From: Parabacteroides bouchesdurhonensis
GTDB lineage: Bacteria > Bacteroidota > Bacteroidia > Bacteroidales > Tannerellaceae
Direction: 5' to 3'
Length of the DNA: 64,000 nt
Assembly: GCF_900186615.1 (NCBI RefSeq)
Contig: NZ_LT896588.1
Coordinates: 2,313,339 to 2,377,338 of the forward strand
In this document: positions 1 through 9,509 of the stretch, piece after piece
Layout: the number at the start of each line of letters is the position of its first letter
Position numbering within the stretch: position 1 is the stretch's first letter
Made by a program: the position numbers and the translations under genes
The notes under the pieces: model-generated
Told to the model about the DNA's origin: nothing
The model's input: the letters and a program-made list of their open reading frames with translations, nothing else
The model's database searches: none

Positions 1-501
1 AATCACTGCAATGATGACGGAAACGGATATGAGTGTAACGGCTTGGCCTTTTGTGAAAGCTTCTTTGGGAATACGCGGGTCTTCGCTTTTTGCATTAATC
101 TGGATTAAGGTGAACCGGGTAGAAGAAGTTGCCGTTGTTGCTACGCATGCAGTAATGAAGCCAACCCCGCATATTACGTGGCCTACTACAAATAAAGAAG
201 AGTCTGAGGGCAATGTCAGTAAAAATAATCCTCCTATTACTGTTATTACTGCTGATAAATACCCAACTATAGGAAGTGCGTATTTTACTACAGAATTGTA
301 TGTGTGGATAATCTGACGGATGATGGTTGCAGCCGTAGCAAAAAGAGCAATGCAGATCATTCCCAGAGAAAATACAACAGGTCCGGCAACGAACCGGTCG
401 GTTTCTGTTCCCGAATCGAATATAAAAAGTCCGTAACTGAAACAAAATAATGCCATGAGTAATGGAATGGCTCTAAATATAACACTAATACCGTAATTCA
501 T
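1..501 (-). CDS. DUF2776 (YhiM-like) inner membrane protein, N-terminal part
   Basis: The first 167 codons of a gene that runs off the left edge. The reverse strand is open from the ATG at 501-499 to position 1 and begins MNYGISVIFRAIPLLM. It has several hydrophobic membrane segments and a repeated FVAGPV / FVVGHVICGVGF pattern. From memory this resembles the repeats of E. coli YhiM (DUF2776), a polytopic inner membrane protein of unknown mechanism linked to acid and osmotic stress. The family is usually near 350 residues, so about half is missing. It is divergent from coaX. Reverse-strand open frames in other registers here are shadows. Family call by recognition only; function unknown. Confidence 0.75.
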   Translation of the reverse strand, partial: MNYGISVIFRAIPLLMALFCFSYGLFIFDSGTETDRFVAGPVVFSLGMICIALFATAATIIRQIIHTYNSVVKYALPIVGYLSAVITVIGGLFLLTLPSDSSLFVVGHVICGVGFITACVATTATSSTRFTLIQINAKSEDPRIPKEAFTKGQAVTLISVSVIIAVI

Positions 502-636
502 AATCTGTTTTCTTGTTTAAAGCATAAACAGTTTAATATGGAATTTGGTTTTTACCTCGGAAGAATATGAATGTTTTTTTTCGTTCTTGCTGTTATCTCG
601 TCATTTTTGTGTTTCTTTGCGGAAAATATCAGCGAA

Positions 637-1365
637 GTGAATCTTATTATAGAACAAGGGAACACGTCATCGAAAGTTGCTATATATAATGGAAGCCGTA
701 TCGAAGCGTCATTTGTGTATAAAGACTTTGGGATGTCGGTTATAGCTCCGCTCTTGGAGAAGTACAATTTGTCGCACGGAATATTATCATCAGTCATTGA
801 TACGGATGAGGAATTGATTACTTTTCTGAAAAGTAAGCTGGCGTGTTTTGTGTTTTTGGATGAAAATACATCTTTGCCGATAACGGTACGGTATGAAACT
901 CCTGAAACTTTAGGAAAAGACCGTTTGGCTGCGGTTGTAGGAGCTAATTATTTACGTCCCGGAAAAGATATTTTGATAATAGATGCAGGTACAGCTATTA
1001 CTTATGAATTGATAGAGGCTTCCGGAATCTATCTGGGGGGAAATATCTCTCCGGGGATGACCACTCGGTTTAAGGCCTTGAATACTTTTACAAAAAAGTT
1101 GCCTTTGGTTTCGGAAACGGATAATATACCTCTGCTTGGAACGACTACTAAGACGGCGATACAGGCAGGTGTTGTAAATGGGATAGTCTATGAGATGGAC
1201 GGGTATATAGATCGCTTACGCGTGAAATATCCTGAACTTTTGGTTTTTTTAACAGGCGGTCATTCGTTTTATTTTGAAAGACGGCTAAAAAACTCCATCT
1301 TTGCAGACATTAATTTAGTGTTGACAGGATTAAATCGAATCTTAGAGTATAATGTTGAAAATTAA
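637..1365 (+). CDS. coaX: Type III pantothenate kinase
   Basis: ATP-dependent phosphorylation of pantothenate, first step of coenzyme A synthesis, in the cytosol. I chose the GTG at 637 (242 aa) because the protein then starts VNLIIEQGNTSSK, the family's N-terminal phosphate-binding loop. The ATG at 571 would add a hydrophobic tail foreign to the family. The usual Asp of the D-x-GNT loop is Glu6 here. Other signatures are LGKDR near residues 93-97 and DAGTAITYE at 116-124, followed by GGNISPGM. The 3' end overlaps the next outer-membrane gene by 14 bp, so the two are probably co-translated. panC and panD, earlier in the same pathway, lie at 37.8-39.1 kb. Confidence 0.93.
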   Translation: MNLIIEQGNTSSKVAIYNGSRIEASFVYKDFGMSVIAPLLEKYNLSHGILSSVIDTDEELITFLKSKLACFVFLDENTSLPITVRYETPETLGKDRLAAVVGANYLRPGKDILIIDAGTAITYELIEASGIYLGGNISPGMTTRFKALNTFTKKLPLVSETDNIPLLGTTTKTAIQAGVVNGIVYEMDGYIDRLRVKYPELLVFLTGGHSFYFERRLKNSIFADINLVLTGLNRILEYNVEN

Positions 1366-2635
1366 TAAGGTAATAATAACAAGCATTCTTATATTCACCC
1401 AGTTGTCATTAATGGCACAAAACAATACAAATTCGCCTTACACTCGTTTTGGTTATGGCGAATTAGCGGATCGCTCATTCGGAGCAGGACGCGCAATGGG
1501 AGGTATTGGTTATGGATTGCGTTCGTCAAAACAGATAAACCCTATGAATCCGGCATCATATAGCAGTATGGATTCTCTTACCTTCTTATTTGATTTTGGT
1601 GCTTCGGGACAATTATCATGGTACAATGACGGAACAAATAACCAGAAAAATATAAATGGCAATGTAGAATATATTGCGATGCAATTTCCGGTTTGCAGAC
1701 GGGTGGCTCTCAGTTTCGGACTATTACCTTATTCTTATGTAGGATATAAGTACGGAAGCAGGATAAGTAATAAGGATGAAGGCTTGGATGCCGTTGCGTC
1801 TTATGTCGGAACAGGAGGTTTAACGGAAGCATACGGAGGTATATCTGTAGATCTCTGGAAGAAAAGGCTGGCTATTGGCGTAAATGCCGGTTATTTATTT
1901 GGGAACATTACGCATGAGCAAAATGTTAGTTTTGCAAGTCCGGGATATAATATTTCCCGTAGGCAAGAGGTGCAAGTCCGGGATTATAAACTGGATATTG
2001 GTATCCAATATACGCATCCTATCAGTGCTAAAGAAAATATAACCGTAGGTTTTGTATATTCACCGAGCAATCACCTGAATGCTAAATCGTATAATACGTT
2101 GCAGAAATTAACATCCGGTGGTTCTGTCGTTGATAATGTAGCGGATACGATTACAAATCAGGCATTCGATATACCAAACTCTTATGGAGCAGGTATTTCA
2201 TATGTAAAGCAGAATAAATTGACATTAGCTGCCGACTTTTTATACGAAGAATGGGGCAATGCGCGTTTCTTTGATAGTAAGGATGATTTTAAGAACCGTA
2301 TTCGTGTTGCCGGAGGTGCTGAATTTATTCCGGATTTCCAGGGTCGTAACTTTTTAAGTAAAGTACGATACCGTGCCGGTTTCCATTATAGTAATTCATA
2401 CCTGAAGATTAATCAGTCGGAAGGAAACGGATATGCTTCGGGTAGTTATAATGAATATGGGGCAAGTATTGGTTTTGGATTGCCCTTAATTGATAACCGC
2501 TCTTTAGTGAATGTATCTTTTGAATATGTAAAGGTACGTCCGGAAGAAAAGACGATGATTAATGAACAGTATTTTCGGTTTACTGTGAATTACACGTTTA
2601 ATGAATTGTGGTTCTTTAAGAAAAAAGTGGATTAA
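1352..2635 (+). CDS. Outer membrane beta-barrel protein, unnamed
   Basis: A 427-residue protein with a signal peptide ending near MAQ (residues 21-23). The N-terminal stretch NSPYTRFGYGELADRSFGAGRAMGG is followed by NPASYSSMDSL. That resembles FadL/TodX-like outer-membrane channels with their conserved NPA motif. The rest alternates aromatic and polar residues as in a beta-barrel, ending in an aromatic-rich strand (FRFTVNYTFNELWFF). It overlaps coaX by 14 bp and precedes a TPR protein and lptC, so it belongs to an envelope operon. Substrate unknown. A conserved Bacteroidetes gene as far as I recall; no specific name is supported. Confidence 0.75.
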   Translation: MLKINKVIITSILIFTQLSLMAQNNTNSPYTRFGYGELADRSFGAGRAMGGIGYGLRSSKQINPMNPASYSSMDSLTFLFDFGASGQLSWYNDGTNNQKNINGNVEYIAMQFPVCRRVALSFGLLPYSYVGYKYGSRISNKDEGLDAVASYVGTGGLTEAYGGISVDLWKKRLAIGVNAGYLFGNITHEQNVSFASPGYNISRRQEVQVRDYKLDIGIQYTHPISAKENITVGFVYSPSNHLNAKSYNTLQKLTSGGSVVDNVADTITNQAFDIPNSYGAGISYVKQNKLTLAADFLYEEWGNARFFDSKDDFKNRIRVAGGAEFIPDFQGRNFLSKVRYRAGFHYSNSYLKINQSEGNGYASGSYNEYGASIGFGLPLIDNRSLVNVSFEYVKVRPEEKTMINEQYFRFTVNYTFNELWFFKKKVD

Positions 2636-2663
2636 TAAATAGTTAACTTTAATAGAAATAGAT

Positions 2664-4028
2664 ATGAAGCTCAAAGTATTATTAATTGCTGCCGGATGTT
2701 CCATGGGAATGTTTGGAGCATATGCACAAAAGGGTGTGGATAATGGTACTCAGTTCGGATCGGGAGAAGATAGTATCCGATGCATTACCAATATTAGCTT
2801 ATTTGGTCCTTATGCAAAGGCCGGGAATTATAAGGATGCTCTGGAATTCTGGAAGATTGCTTATAATGAATGTCCTGCGGCAACTAAGGATATTTATCTG
2901 TATGGGGTAAGAATTGTAGGTTGGCAAATCCAAAATGAAAAGGATCCGGCTAAAAGGATGGCTCTTATTAATGACTTAATGGGTGTTTATGACAAACGTG
3001 TTAAGTATTTTGGAAATGACCGTCGCTATGGAAAAGATTGGATTATTTCCCGTAAAGCTCAGGATTATATACAGTATATGGGAGAAAATGCCGATTACAA
3101 TGTTGTATATAATTGGTTGAACGAAATTGTAAATGAAAAGGGAAATGATACTGAAACATTGGGCGTTTCTTTATTTGCATTCTCGGCATTACAGAAAATG
3201 TTGGCAGATCCTAATTTTAAAGAGCAATATATTCAAGATTATCTGAAAGCTTCGGCTATTTTGGAGTCACAGTTAAAGGCAGCACAAGCTGCGGGCAACA
3301 CAAAGGATATTGATGCTATCACTACAATTAAAGGAGGTATAGACAATAGTTTTGCAAATAGTGGTGCTGCCGATTGTGAAACATTGCAGAATATGTATGC
3401 TCAAAAAGTTGAGGAAAATAAGGATAATCTAGACTATTTGAAAGATGTAATTTCTTTATTGAGAAGAGTTCGTTGTCAGGAGATTGATGCTTATTTTGCC
3501 GCTTCTGCTTATGCATATAAACAGGAACCAAGTGCTGAGGCTGCAATTGGTATTGCTAAACAAGCTGTTAAGGCGAAAGATTACGATAAAGCAATTAAGT
3601 ATTTTGAAGAAGCAGCAAATATGGAAACAGACAATGCTGCAAAAGCAGACGATTATTATATGATTGCTTTGTTGTGCTTTGAACAGAACAGTTATTCCAA
3701 AGCCAGACAATATTGCCAGAAAGCAATAGAGTTGAATCCGAATTACGGCGCTCCTTATCTTATGATTGGTAAAATGTATGCAGCTACTGCAAAATCTGTA
3801 TATCCGAATGACGGTGTATTATCAAGAGCTGTTTATTATGCTGCAATTGATAAATTTGAAAAAGCTAAACAAGTAGATCCAAGTATTGCAGAAGAGGCTA
3901 ATGGATTGATTAATACATATCGGGCTCATCTTCCTTCTACAGAAGAAATCTTTATGCACCCGGATTTGGAGAAAGGTAAACCTTTCACTGTTGGTGGCTG
4001 GATCGGAGAGCGTACAACTGTAAGATAA
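2664..4028 (+). CDS. Periplasmic tetratricopeptide-repeat protein
   Basis: 454 residues with a signal peptide (MKLKVLLIAAGCSMGMFGAY, cleaved near AQ). Tetratricopeptide repeats are clear in the C-terminal half: AKDYDKAIKYFEEA and NSYSKARQYCQKAIELNPNYGAPYLMIG fit the TPR pattern around residues 300-370. The N-terminal half is helical with less obvious repeats. It probably acts as an exported scaffold. It sits 28 bp after the outer-membrane gene and 2 bp before lptC, so envelope assembly is the likely setting. That role is inference; partner unknown. Confidence 0.8.
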   Translation: MKLKVLLIAAGCSMGMFGAYAQKGVDNGTQFGSGEDSIRCITNISLFGPYAKAGNYKDALEFWKIAYNECPAATKDIYLYGVRIVGWQIQNEKDPAKRMALINDLMGVYDKRVKYFGNDRRYGKDWIISRKAQDYIQYMGENADYNVVYNWLNEIVNEKGNDTETLGVSLFAFSALQKMLADPNFKEQYIQDYLKASAILESQLKAAQAAGNTKDIDAITTIKGGIDNSFANSGAADCETLQNMYAQKVEENKDNLDYLKDVISLLRRVRCQEIDAYFAASAYAYKQEPSAEAAIGIAKQAVKAKDYDKAIKYFEEAANMETDNAAKADDYYMIALLCFEQNSYSKARQYCQKAIELNPNYGAPYLMIGKMYAATAKSVYPNDGVLSRAVYYAAIDKFEKAKQVDPSIAEEANGLINTYRAHLPSTEEIFMHPDLEKGKPFTVGGWIGERTTVR

Positions 4029-4030
4029 TT

Positions 4031-4729
4031 ATGTTTGGAATACGTTTTCTTTGTAAAACGAATACGAATCAAGGCATAACAACTATCCCGGCGGTAGTTG
4101 TTATGCTTCTTTTGTTTTCTGCTTCTTGTTCAAAAGAAAATAATGAGGTTGTTGATGTTGAGTTTGATCCGGAACGCACGTATACAATGAAAGCGACGGA
4201 AGTAACAAGCCTTATTTCTGATTCAGGAATAACAAGATACAGCGTAAAGGCTAAAGAGTGGTTAATGTTTGGGAAGGCAGCAGAACCGTACTGGTATTTT
4301 CCGGAAGGTATTTATGTGGAGAAATTTGATACCGTTTTTCAAACAGAAGCCAGTATTAAAGCTGATACGGCCTATTATTTTGATAAAAAAGGATTGTGGA
4401 AACTGATAGGAAACGTTGAAGTGGAAAATTTACAGGGGGAGAATTTTCAAACTTCTTTATTGTTTTGGGATCAGAAGAAAGAATTGGTTTATTCTGATAA
4501 ATATATTCGTATAGAACAGACTGATAAGATAATAACAGGTATTGGTTTTGAATCGAATGCGGATATGACAAAATATAAGATATTTAATTCTACGGGTATT
4601 TTCCCGGTAAAAGAAATGCCGGCGGATACAGCGTCTGTTGATCAACCTCCGCAGGAGTTACCTGCGCCGGATAACAATAAGACAACAGAGACTCCTTTTG
4701 TCAAAATGGATTCTGTAAAAAATAATTAG
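4031..4729 (+). CDS. lptC: LPS export protein LptC (lipoprotein form)
   Basis: LptC is the periplasmic or inner-membrane component that takes LPS from the LptBFG transporter and passes it to LptA. This 232-residue protein has a hydrophobic N-terminus ending in a lipobox (LLLFSASC, Cys33), so it is probably a lipoprotein rather than a membrane-anchored form. The core TRYSVKAKEWLMFGKAAEPYWYFPEG, ASIKADTAYYF and GNVEVENLQGE fits the OstA/LptC beta-jellyroll. The C-terminal tail, roughly residues 195-232, is rich in Pro, Asp and Thr and likely disordered. The stop codon abuts the GTG start of the next gene. lptE lies at 16.0 kb. Confidence 0.85.
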   Translation: MFGIRFLCKTNTNQGITTIPAVVVMLLLFSASCSKENNEVVDVEFDPERTYTMKATEVTSLISDSGITRYSVKAKEWLMFGKAAEPYWYFPEGIYVEKFDTVFQTEASIKADTAYYFDKKGLWKLIGNVEVENLQGENFQTSLLFWDQKKELVYSDKYIRIEQTDKIITGIGFESNADMTKYKIFNSTGIFPVKEMPADTASVDQPPQELPAPDNNKTTETPFVKMDSVKNN

Positions 4730-5986
4730 GTGGGAACTTTATCATACATATTAATATCGTTAGCGTTTTCTGCGTTTTTTTCCGGTATGGAGATTGCTTT
4801 TATTTCTTCTAATAAGTTACGTTATGAGCTTGATAAGAAGGATAAGAGTTTTATCAGTAAGATATTGGATATCTTTTATAAAAATCCGAATCTGTTTATC
4901 TCCACTATGCTGGTGGGCAATAACATCGCTTTGGTTGTTTATGGCCTGCAGATGGCAATGTTGTTGGAACCATTTATCGCTAAATTTGTAAATAACGAGG
5001 CTTTAATTGTTTTTATACAATCTATTATTTCCACAATATTGATCTTGTTTACCGGAGAATTTATACCAAAGACAATATTTAAGCTGAATCCGAACCTGTC
5101 ATTAAAGATATTCTCGGTTCCTCTTTTTATTATATATATAGTATTATATCCTATCTCTAAATTTTCATCTTTATTATCCTTTATGCTTTTAAGGTTGGGA
5201 GGTGTGAAAAATCTGAAAAATACAGCAGGCCGGACTTTAGGGAAAGTGGACTTGGATTATTTTATCCAACAAAGTTTGGAGGATGCACCTGCTAATTCGG
5301 ATATGGATACGGAAGTGAAGATATTCCAGAACGCTCTTGACTTTTCAAATGTCCGTTTGCGGGACTGTATTGTGCCCCGAACAGAGATAGTAGCTTGTGA
5401 TACATCTGTTACTATAGAAGAACTTCGCTCTAAGTTTATAGAAACAGGATTGTCTAAAATCTTGGTTTATAATGATAATATTGATGATATAATAGGATAT
5501 ATCCATTCTTCGGAGCTTTTTAAACATCCGGAGGATTGGACGCAAAGTATACGAAGTGTGTCGATTGTACCGGAAACAATGGCTGCTAATAAATTGATGA
5601 AACTATTGATGCAAGACAAGAAAAGCTTAGCGGTTGTTGTTGATGAATTTGGTGGTACTTCCGGCATTGTAACTCTGGAAGACCTGGTAGAAGAAATATT
5701 TGGAGAGATAGAAGATGAACACGATATGAAATCTCATATTGCGAAAAAGGTAGGGGATAATGAGTATTTGCTGTCCGGAAGAATCGAAATTGATACCTTG
5801 AACGAAATGTTTGGGCTTGAGCTGCCTGAGTCTGATGATTATGTAACGATTGCCGGATTTATCCTTCATTTTTATCAGAAATTTCCAAAATTACACGAAT
5901 CGGTGGTAATTGATAAATACACCTTTAAAATCATAAAAGTTACAGCAACGAAAATAGAACTTGTACGTATGAAAGTGGCTGATTGA
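4730..5986 (+). CDS. CNNM/CBS/CorC-type membrane protein (hemolysin family)
   Basis: 418 residues starting at a GTG that immediately follows the lptC stop (TAGGTG). The N-terminal CNNM/DUF21 membrane domain covers about residues 1-165 with roughly four hydrophobic segments. A CBS pair follows at about 200-315 (CIVPRTEIVACDTS and VVDEFGGTSGIVTLEDLVEEIFGEI), then a C-terminal CorC_HlyC domain (SGRIEIDTLNEMFGLELPE). Relatives are tied to divalent cation efflux or to gliding motility (GldE); nothing here decides between them. Translational coupling with lptC is likely. Confidence 0.87.
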   Translation: MGTLSYILISLAFSAFFSGMEIAFISSNKLRYELDKKDKSFISKILDIFYKNPNLFISTMLVGNNIALVVYGLQMAMLLEPFIAKFVNNEALIVFIQSIISTILILFTGEFIPKTIFKLNPNLSLKIFSVPLFIIYIVLYPISKFSSLLSFMLLRLGGVKNLKNTAGRTLGKVDLDYFIQQSLEDAPANSDMDTEVKIFQNALDFSNVRLRDCIVPRTEIVACDTSVTIEELRSKFIETGLSKILVYNDNIDDIIGYIHSSELFKHPEDWTQSIRSVSIVPETMAANKLMKLLMQDKKSLAVVVDEFGGTSGIVTLEDLVEEIFGEIEDEHDMKSHIAKKVGDNEYLLSGRIEIDTLNEMFGLELPESDDYVTIAGFILHFYQKFPKLHESVVIDKYTFKIIKVTATKIELVRMKVAD

Positions 5987-6028
5987 TGAAAAAAAAGGAT
6001 TTAATGATGTGACGAATTATTTTTTTCG

Positions 6029-6036
6029 TATCTTCG
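6029..6036 (+). promoter_or_regulatory. Possible -7 box upstream of the PpiD-like gene
   Basis: TATCTTCG is one base off the Bacteroidetes TAnnTTTG -7 element and lies 47 bp before the ATG at 6083. No clear TTTG sits at the -33 distance, so this is tentative. Confidence 0.35.
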
Positions 6037-6082
6037 TGCCCTTAAATGAGAAATAATAAACTTAAAAAATAAATAAAGATAA

Positions 6083-8218
6083 ATGGCTACGCTGGAGAAA
6101 ATTAGAAGCAAAGCAGGATTGCTTGTCATCGTTGTTGGTTTGGCATTGTTTGCTTTTATTATTGGAGACTTTTTGAATTCAGGTTCGACTTATTTCAGAC
6201 AAACTCAAGAAAGAGTTGCTAAAGTAGACGGCGAAATTGTTAAAATTCAAGATTATCAGTCACGTGTAGACGAAATGGCTGAAATGTATAAAATGCAGAC
6301 CGGTTCAACGAGCCTGCCTGAGGAATACATGTCTCAGATTCGTCAATCCGTATTTGATGCAATGGTACAGGAAATCATTTTAGATGAAGCTACCGCCCAA
6401 TTAGGTATGGGAGTTAGTCCTGAGGAATTGTTCGATATGGTTCAAGGTGAAAATATCTCTCCTCTGATTCAACAAATGCAGATGTTTGTGAACCCTCAGA
6501 CCGGAGCTTTCGATAAAACAGCATTGCTTAACTTTTTAAAGACAATTAGCGATGATAATATCGCAAATTATCCTGCCAATCAACAGGCAGAATTGATTAA
6601 AGCTAAAAACTTCTGGTTGTTCTGGGAAAAGAATATCAAACGTCAGCGTCTTGAAGAAAAATATACGACATTGCTGAGTAAGGCTGTTGCTGTAAATACT
6701 CTGGATGCAAAGGAAGCCTTTGATGAAAATGCAGAAAGTTCGGATATTATTTATGCTATGCAATCATATTCTTCGATTCCTGATTCAACAGTACAGGTGA
6801 GCAAGAGCGAAATTGAAAAGTTGTACAACCAGCGTAAAGAAATGTTCAAGCAGAAGGAAGGTAAAGTCATTAAGTACATCGCTGTCGATATTCGTCCAAG
6901 TAAGGAAGATTATGATAAAGCACAGGCTGACATTGAAAGTATTAAAGAAGAGCTTGTCAGCACAGAGAAAGTGGCTGATCTGGTGACTGAAAATTCGGAA
7001 GTTCCTTATATGGATGCTTTCTTTACAGCTTCTGCATTTGATCCGGAACTGAAACAATTTGCTACTACAGCAGAAATAGGTGCTGTTTATGGTCCTGTTT
7101 TTGAGAATGACAAATATAGAATGTTCAAACTCGTTGATAAGACTAATGCTCCGGACTCTGTAAAAGTTAGTCATATTATGCTGGCTGGAAAGTCAGAGAA
7201 AGAAACGGCTGCTTTAGCTGATAGCTTGATGAATGTATTGAAAAAAGGCGGAAACTTTGAAGAACTGGCAAAGCAATTCTCTGCTGATCAGGCTGCTGAA
7301 AAAGGTGGTGAATTAGGTTGGTTTACAGAAGCAACCGCTTTAAGAGGCGTTAATGAAGATTTTAAAAATGCGATCTTTTCAACTCCTATGAATAACGTTG
7401 CTGTCGTTAAATCTTTATATGGTACACATCTGGTTAAAGTTACGGATAAGACAGCGAATGTAAATAAGTATAAAGTTGCTGATATAGATATGTCTGTATC
7501 TCCAAGCTCAAAAACTTACAGTAATATATATAATGAATTGAATCAGTTTATTTCAAAGAATAGTGATATTGCCAAATTGGACGACGCTGCGAAAGAGGCT
7601 GGTTACAATGTGATTTCTGATGTTACAGTAACGAAAGATAATCAGACATTAGGTTCGATCAAGAATTCTCGTCCGGTGATTCGTTGGGCATTCCAGAATG
7701 ACAAAGGTAAAGTCTCTGAAATTTTTGAATGTGATGACAAGTTTGTTATTGCTGCTGTGCAAGGAACACTTGCTGAAGGTTATCGTCCTGTAGATATGGT
7801 TGCTCCTTTATTGAAGGCTGAGCTGATTAATAAGAAAAAAGGAGAAAAGATCGCGAATGAATTAAGCGCTAAAAATCTGACTTCCGTTGATGCTTATGCA
7901 CAGGAAATGGGCGCATCTATAGATTCAGTTAAGTTTATTAGTTTCGGTACACGCCGTATAGCAGGTATTGGCGTTGAGCCAAAACTGAATGCAATGGTTT
8001 CATTAACTCCTGAAGGTAAAATTGGTGCTCCGGTTCAAGGAAATAATGGCGTTTATGTATTCAGTGTTTATGCTAAGAATAAAGAAAACAAAGAATATAA
8101 TGAAGCGGATGAAATTCGTTCATTGGATGCTGCGAATGCATATCGTTTCGGATTCCAAGCTATTCAATCATTAGTTAATAATGCTAATATAGAAGATAAT
8201 CGTATTCGCTTCTATTAA
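6083..8218 (+). CDS. Membrane-anchored peptidyl-prolyl isomerase, PpiD/SurA type
   Basis: A periplasmic folding factor for exported and outer-membrane proteins. 711 residues. One transmembrane anchor lies near residues 11-32 (GLLVIVVGLALFAFIIGDF), then a SurA_N-like helical chaperone region. A parvulin domain sits at about 356-456, with the hallmarks VSHIMLAGKS, ADQAAEKGGELGWF and GTHLVKV. A second, weaker isomerase-like unit may lie at about 500-600. The architecture matches PpiD (N-terminal anchor) better than soluble SurA. Neighbouring LPS-export and outer-membrane genes fit a role in envelope biogenesis. A strong terminator follows. Confidence 0.88.
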   Translation: MATLEKIRSKAGLLVIVVGLALFAFIIGDFLNSGSTYFRQTQERVAKVDGEIVKIQDYQSRVDEMAEMYKMQTGSTSLPEEYMSQIRQSVFDAMVQEIILDEATAQLGMGVSPEELFDMVQGENISPLIQQMQMFVNPQTGAFDKTALLNFLKTISDDNIANYPANQQAELIKAKNFWLFWEKNIKRQRLEEKYTTLLSKAVAVNTLDAKEAFDENAESSDIIYAMQSYSSIPDSTVQVSKSEIEKLYNQRKEMFKQKEGKVIKYIAVDIRPSKEDYDKAQADIESIKEELVSTEKVADLVTENSEVPYMDAFFTASAFDPELKQFATTAEIGAVYGPVFENDKYRMFKLVDKTNAPDSVKVSHIMLAGKSEKETAALADSLMNVLKKGGNFEELAKQFSADQAAEKGGELGWFTEATALRGVNEDFKNAIFSTPMNNVAVVKSLYGTHLVKVTDKTANVNKYKVADIDMSVSPSSKTYSNIYNELNQFISKNSDIAKLDDAAKEAGYNVISDVTVTKDNQTLGSIKNSRPVIRWAFQNDKGKVSEIFECDDKFVIAAVQGTLAEGYRPVDMVAPLLKAELINKKKGEKIANELSAKNLTSVDAYAQEMGASIDSVKFISFGTRRIAGIGVEPKLNAMVSLTPEGKIGAPVQGNNGVYVFSVYAKNKENKEYNEADEIRSLDAANAYRFGFQAIQSLVNNANIEDNRIRFY

Positions 8219-8261
8219 TAAGTAGTATAAAAGTCTGAGGTTGTTCTATATGACCGATGAA

Positions 8262-8300
8262 CAAAGGGTATATCAAATTTTTGATATACCCTTTGTTTTT
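8262..8300 (+). terminator. Rho-independent terminator after the PpiD-like gene
   Basis: A 15-bp perfect stem, CAAAGGGTATATCAA (8262-8276) with TTGATATACCCTTTG (8281-8295), a 4-nt ATTT loop, and a T run after it. It closes the 637-8218 block. Confidence 0.92.
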
Positions 8301-8386
8301 ATTCTTGTTATCCTTTGTCTATCGGCTTTCAATCCCTCAGAATCTTGTTATAGGATATTTTATATATGAATTCGGCAGCCTTTTTT

Positions 8387-8394
8387 TATCTTTG
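8387..8394 (+). promoter_or_regulatory. Promoter -7 box for rlmN
   Basis: TATCTTTG matches the Bacteroidetes -7 consensus TAnnTTTG and lies 26 bp before the rlmN ATG. No matching -33 TTTG was seen at 19-21 bp upstream. Confidence 0.5.
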
Positions 8395-8420
8395 CAAAAC
8401 AAAGAATATTAAGACATAGG

Positions 8421-9452
8421 ATGAAGGACAAAAAATATTTGTTGGGAATGACTCTGAATGAGTTGAAGGACGTGGTTGCAGAGGCTGGTCTTCCTGCCTA
8501 TGCCGCTAAACAAATAGCAGATTGGTTGTATAAAAAGAAAGTAGTTTCTGTTTCCGAGATGACCAATATAGCTGTGGCTAAAAGGGATTGGCTGGGAGAA
8601 CACTATGAGGTTGGAGCTATGCCTCCGTCCGATCTTATGAAATCTGTTGACGGTACAATTAAATATCTTTTTCCGGCAGGAGAAGGCCACTATGTAGAGT
8701 CTGTTTACATACCGACAGAGGATAGAGCTACTTTATGTGTATCTTCTCAGATAGGATGTAAGATGAATTGCTTGTTTTGTATGACAGGAAAACAAGGATT
8801 TACTGCAAACCTGACTTCAAATCAAATATTGAATCAAATACAATCTTTACCGGAAAATGAAAAACTGACAAATCTGGTCTTTATGGGGATGGGAGAGCCT
8901 CTGGATAATGTTAATGAATTATTTAAGGTTCTTGAAATATTGACGGCTTCTTATGGGTATGGATGGAGTCCGAAACGTATAACAGTTTCAACTATTGGCA
9001 TAACGAAGGGATTAAAACGTTTTTTGGAGGAAAGCGATTGCCATTTGGCGGTTAGCCTTCATTCTCCTTATCCTGCAGAACGTTTATCCTTGATGCCCAT
9101 AGAGAAGGCCTTTCCTGTGAAAGACGTAATTGAACTTGTAAAGCAATATGACTTTACCCATCAAAGGCGTGTATCTTTTGAATACATTGTTTTTAAAGAT
9201 TTAAACGATAGTCTCAAACATGCGGAAGCTTTAGCTTGTTTATTAAAAGGAATTCCTTGCCGGGTAAATTTAATTCGTTTCCATGCGATTCCGAATGTTC
9301 CACTTGAAAGTTCAGATGTGGCGAGAATGGAGGCTTTCCGTGATGTGTTGAATGCGAAAGGTGTTGTTTGCACAATAAGGGCGTCAAGGGGTGAGGATAT
9401 TTTTGCAGCATGTGGAATGTTGTCTACAGCCAAAAAAGAGCAAAAGGGTTAA
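8421..9452 (+). CDS. rlmN: 23S rRNA A2503 / tRNA A37 C2-methyltransferase RlmN
   Basis: A radical-SAM enzyme that methylates C2 of A2503 in 23S rRNA and A37 in some tRNAs. 343 residues. The 4Fe-4S motif CxxxCxxC is C113-KMN-C117-LF-C120. The C-terminal methyl-carrying cysteine is C331 in AACGML. Further family signatures are FMGMGEPLDN, VSTIGI and ASRGEDIFAACG. It opens a new transcription unit with its own -7 box and is followed by a DUF4837 lipoprotein and pdxA. Confidence 0.96.
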   Translation: MKDKKYLLGMTLNELKDVVAEAGLPAYAAKQIADWLYKKKVVSVSEMTNIAVAKRDWLGEHYEVGAMPPSDLMKSVDGTIKYLFPAGEGHYVESVYIPTEDRATLCVSSQIGCKMNCLFCMTGKQGFTANLTSNQILNQIQSLPENEKLTNLVFMGMGEPLDNVNELFKVLEILTASYGYGWSPKRITVSTIGITKGLKRFLEESDCHLAVSLHSPYPAERLSLMPIEKAFPVKDVIELVKQYDFTHQRRVSFEYIVFKDLNDSLKHAEALACLLKGIPCRVNLIRFHAIPNVPLESSDVARMEAFRDVLNAKGVVCTIRASRGEDIFAACGMLSTAKKEQKG

Positions 9453-9509
9453 ACATGTTACGTATGAGCAAAAAAAGGATTACATTTGTATTATAAAAAT
9501 ATAGCGGGT

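Noticed and set aside
95-445. Cys-rich 116-aa minus-strand open frame
   Set aside because: A shadow of the DUF2776 gene, which uses another minus-strand frame running to the window edge.
571-636. Upstream ATG start for coaX
   Set aside because: It adds 22 hydrophobic residues before the conserved VNLIIEQGNTSS start; the family begins right at the GTG.
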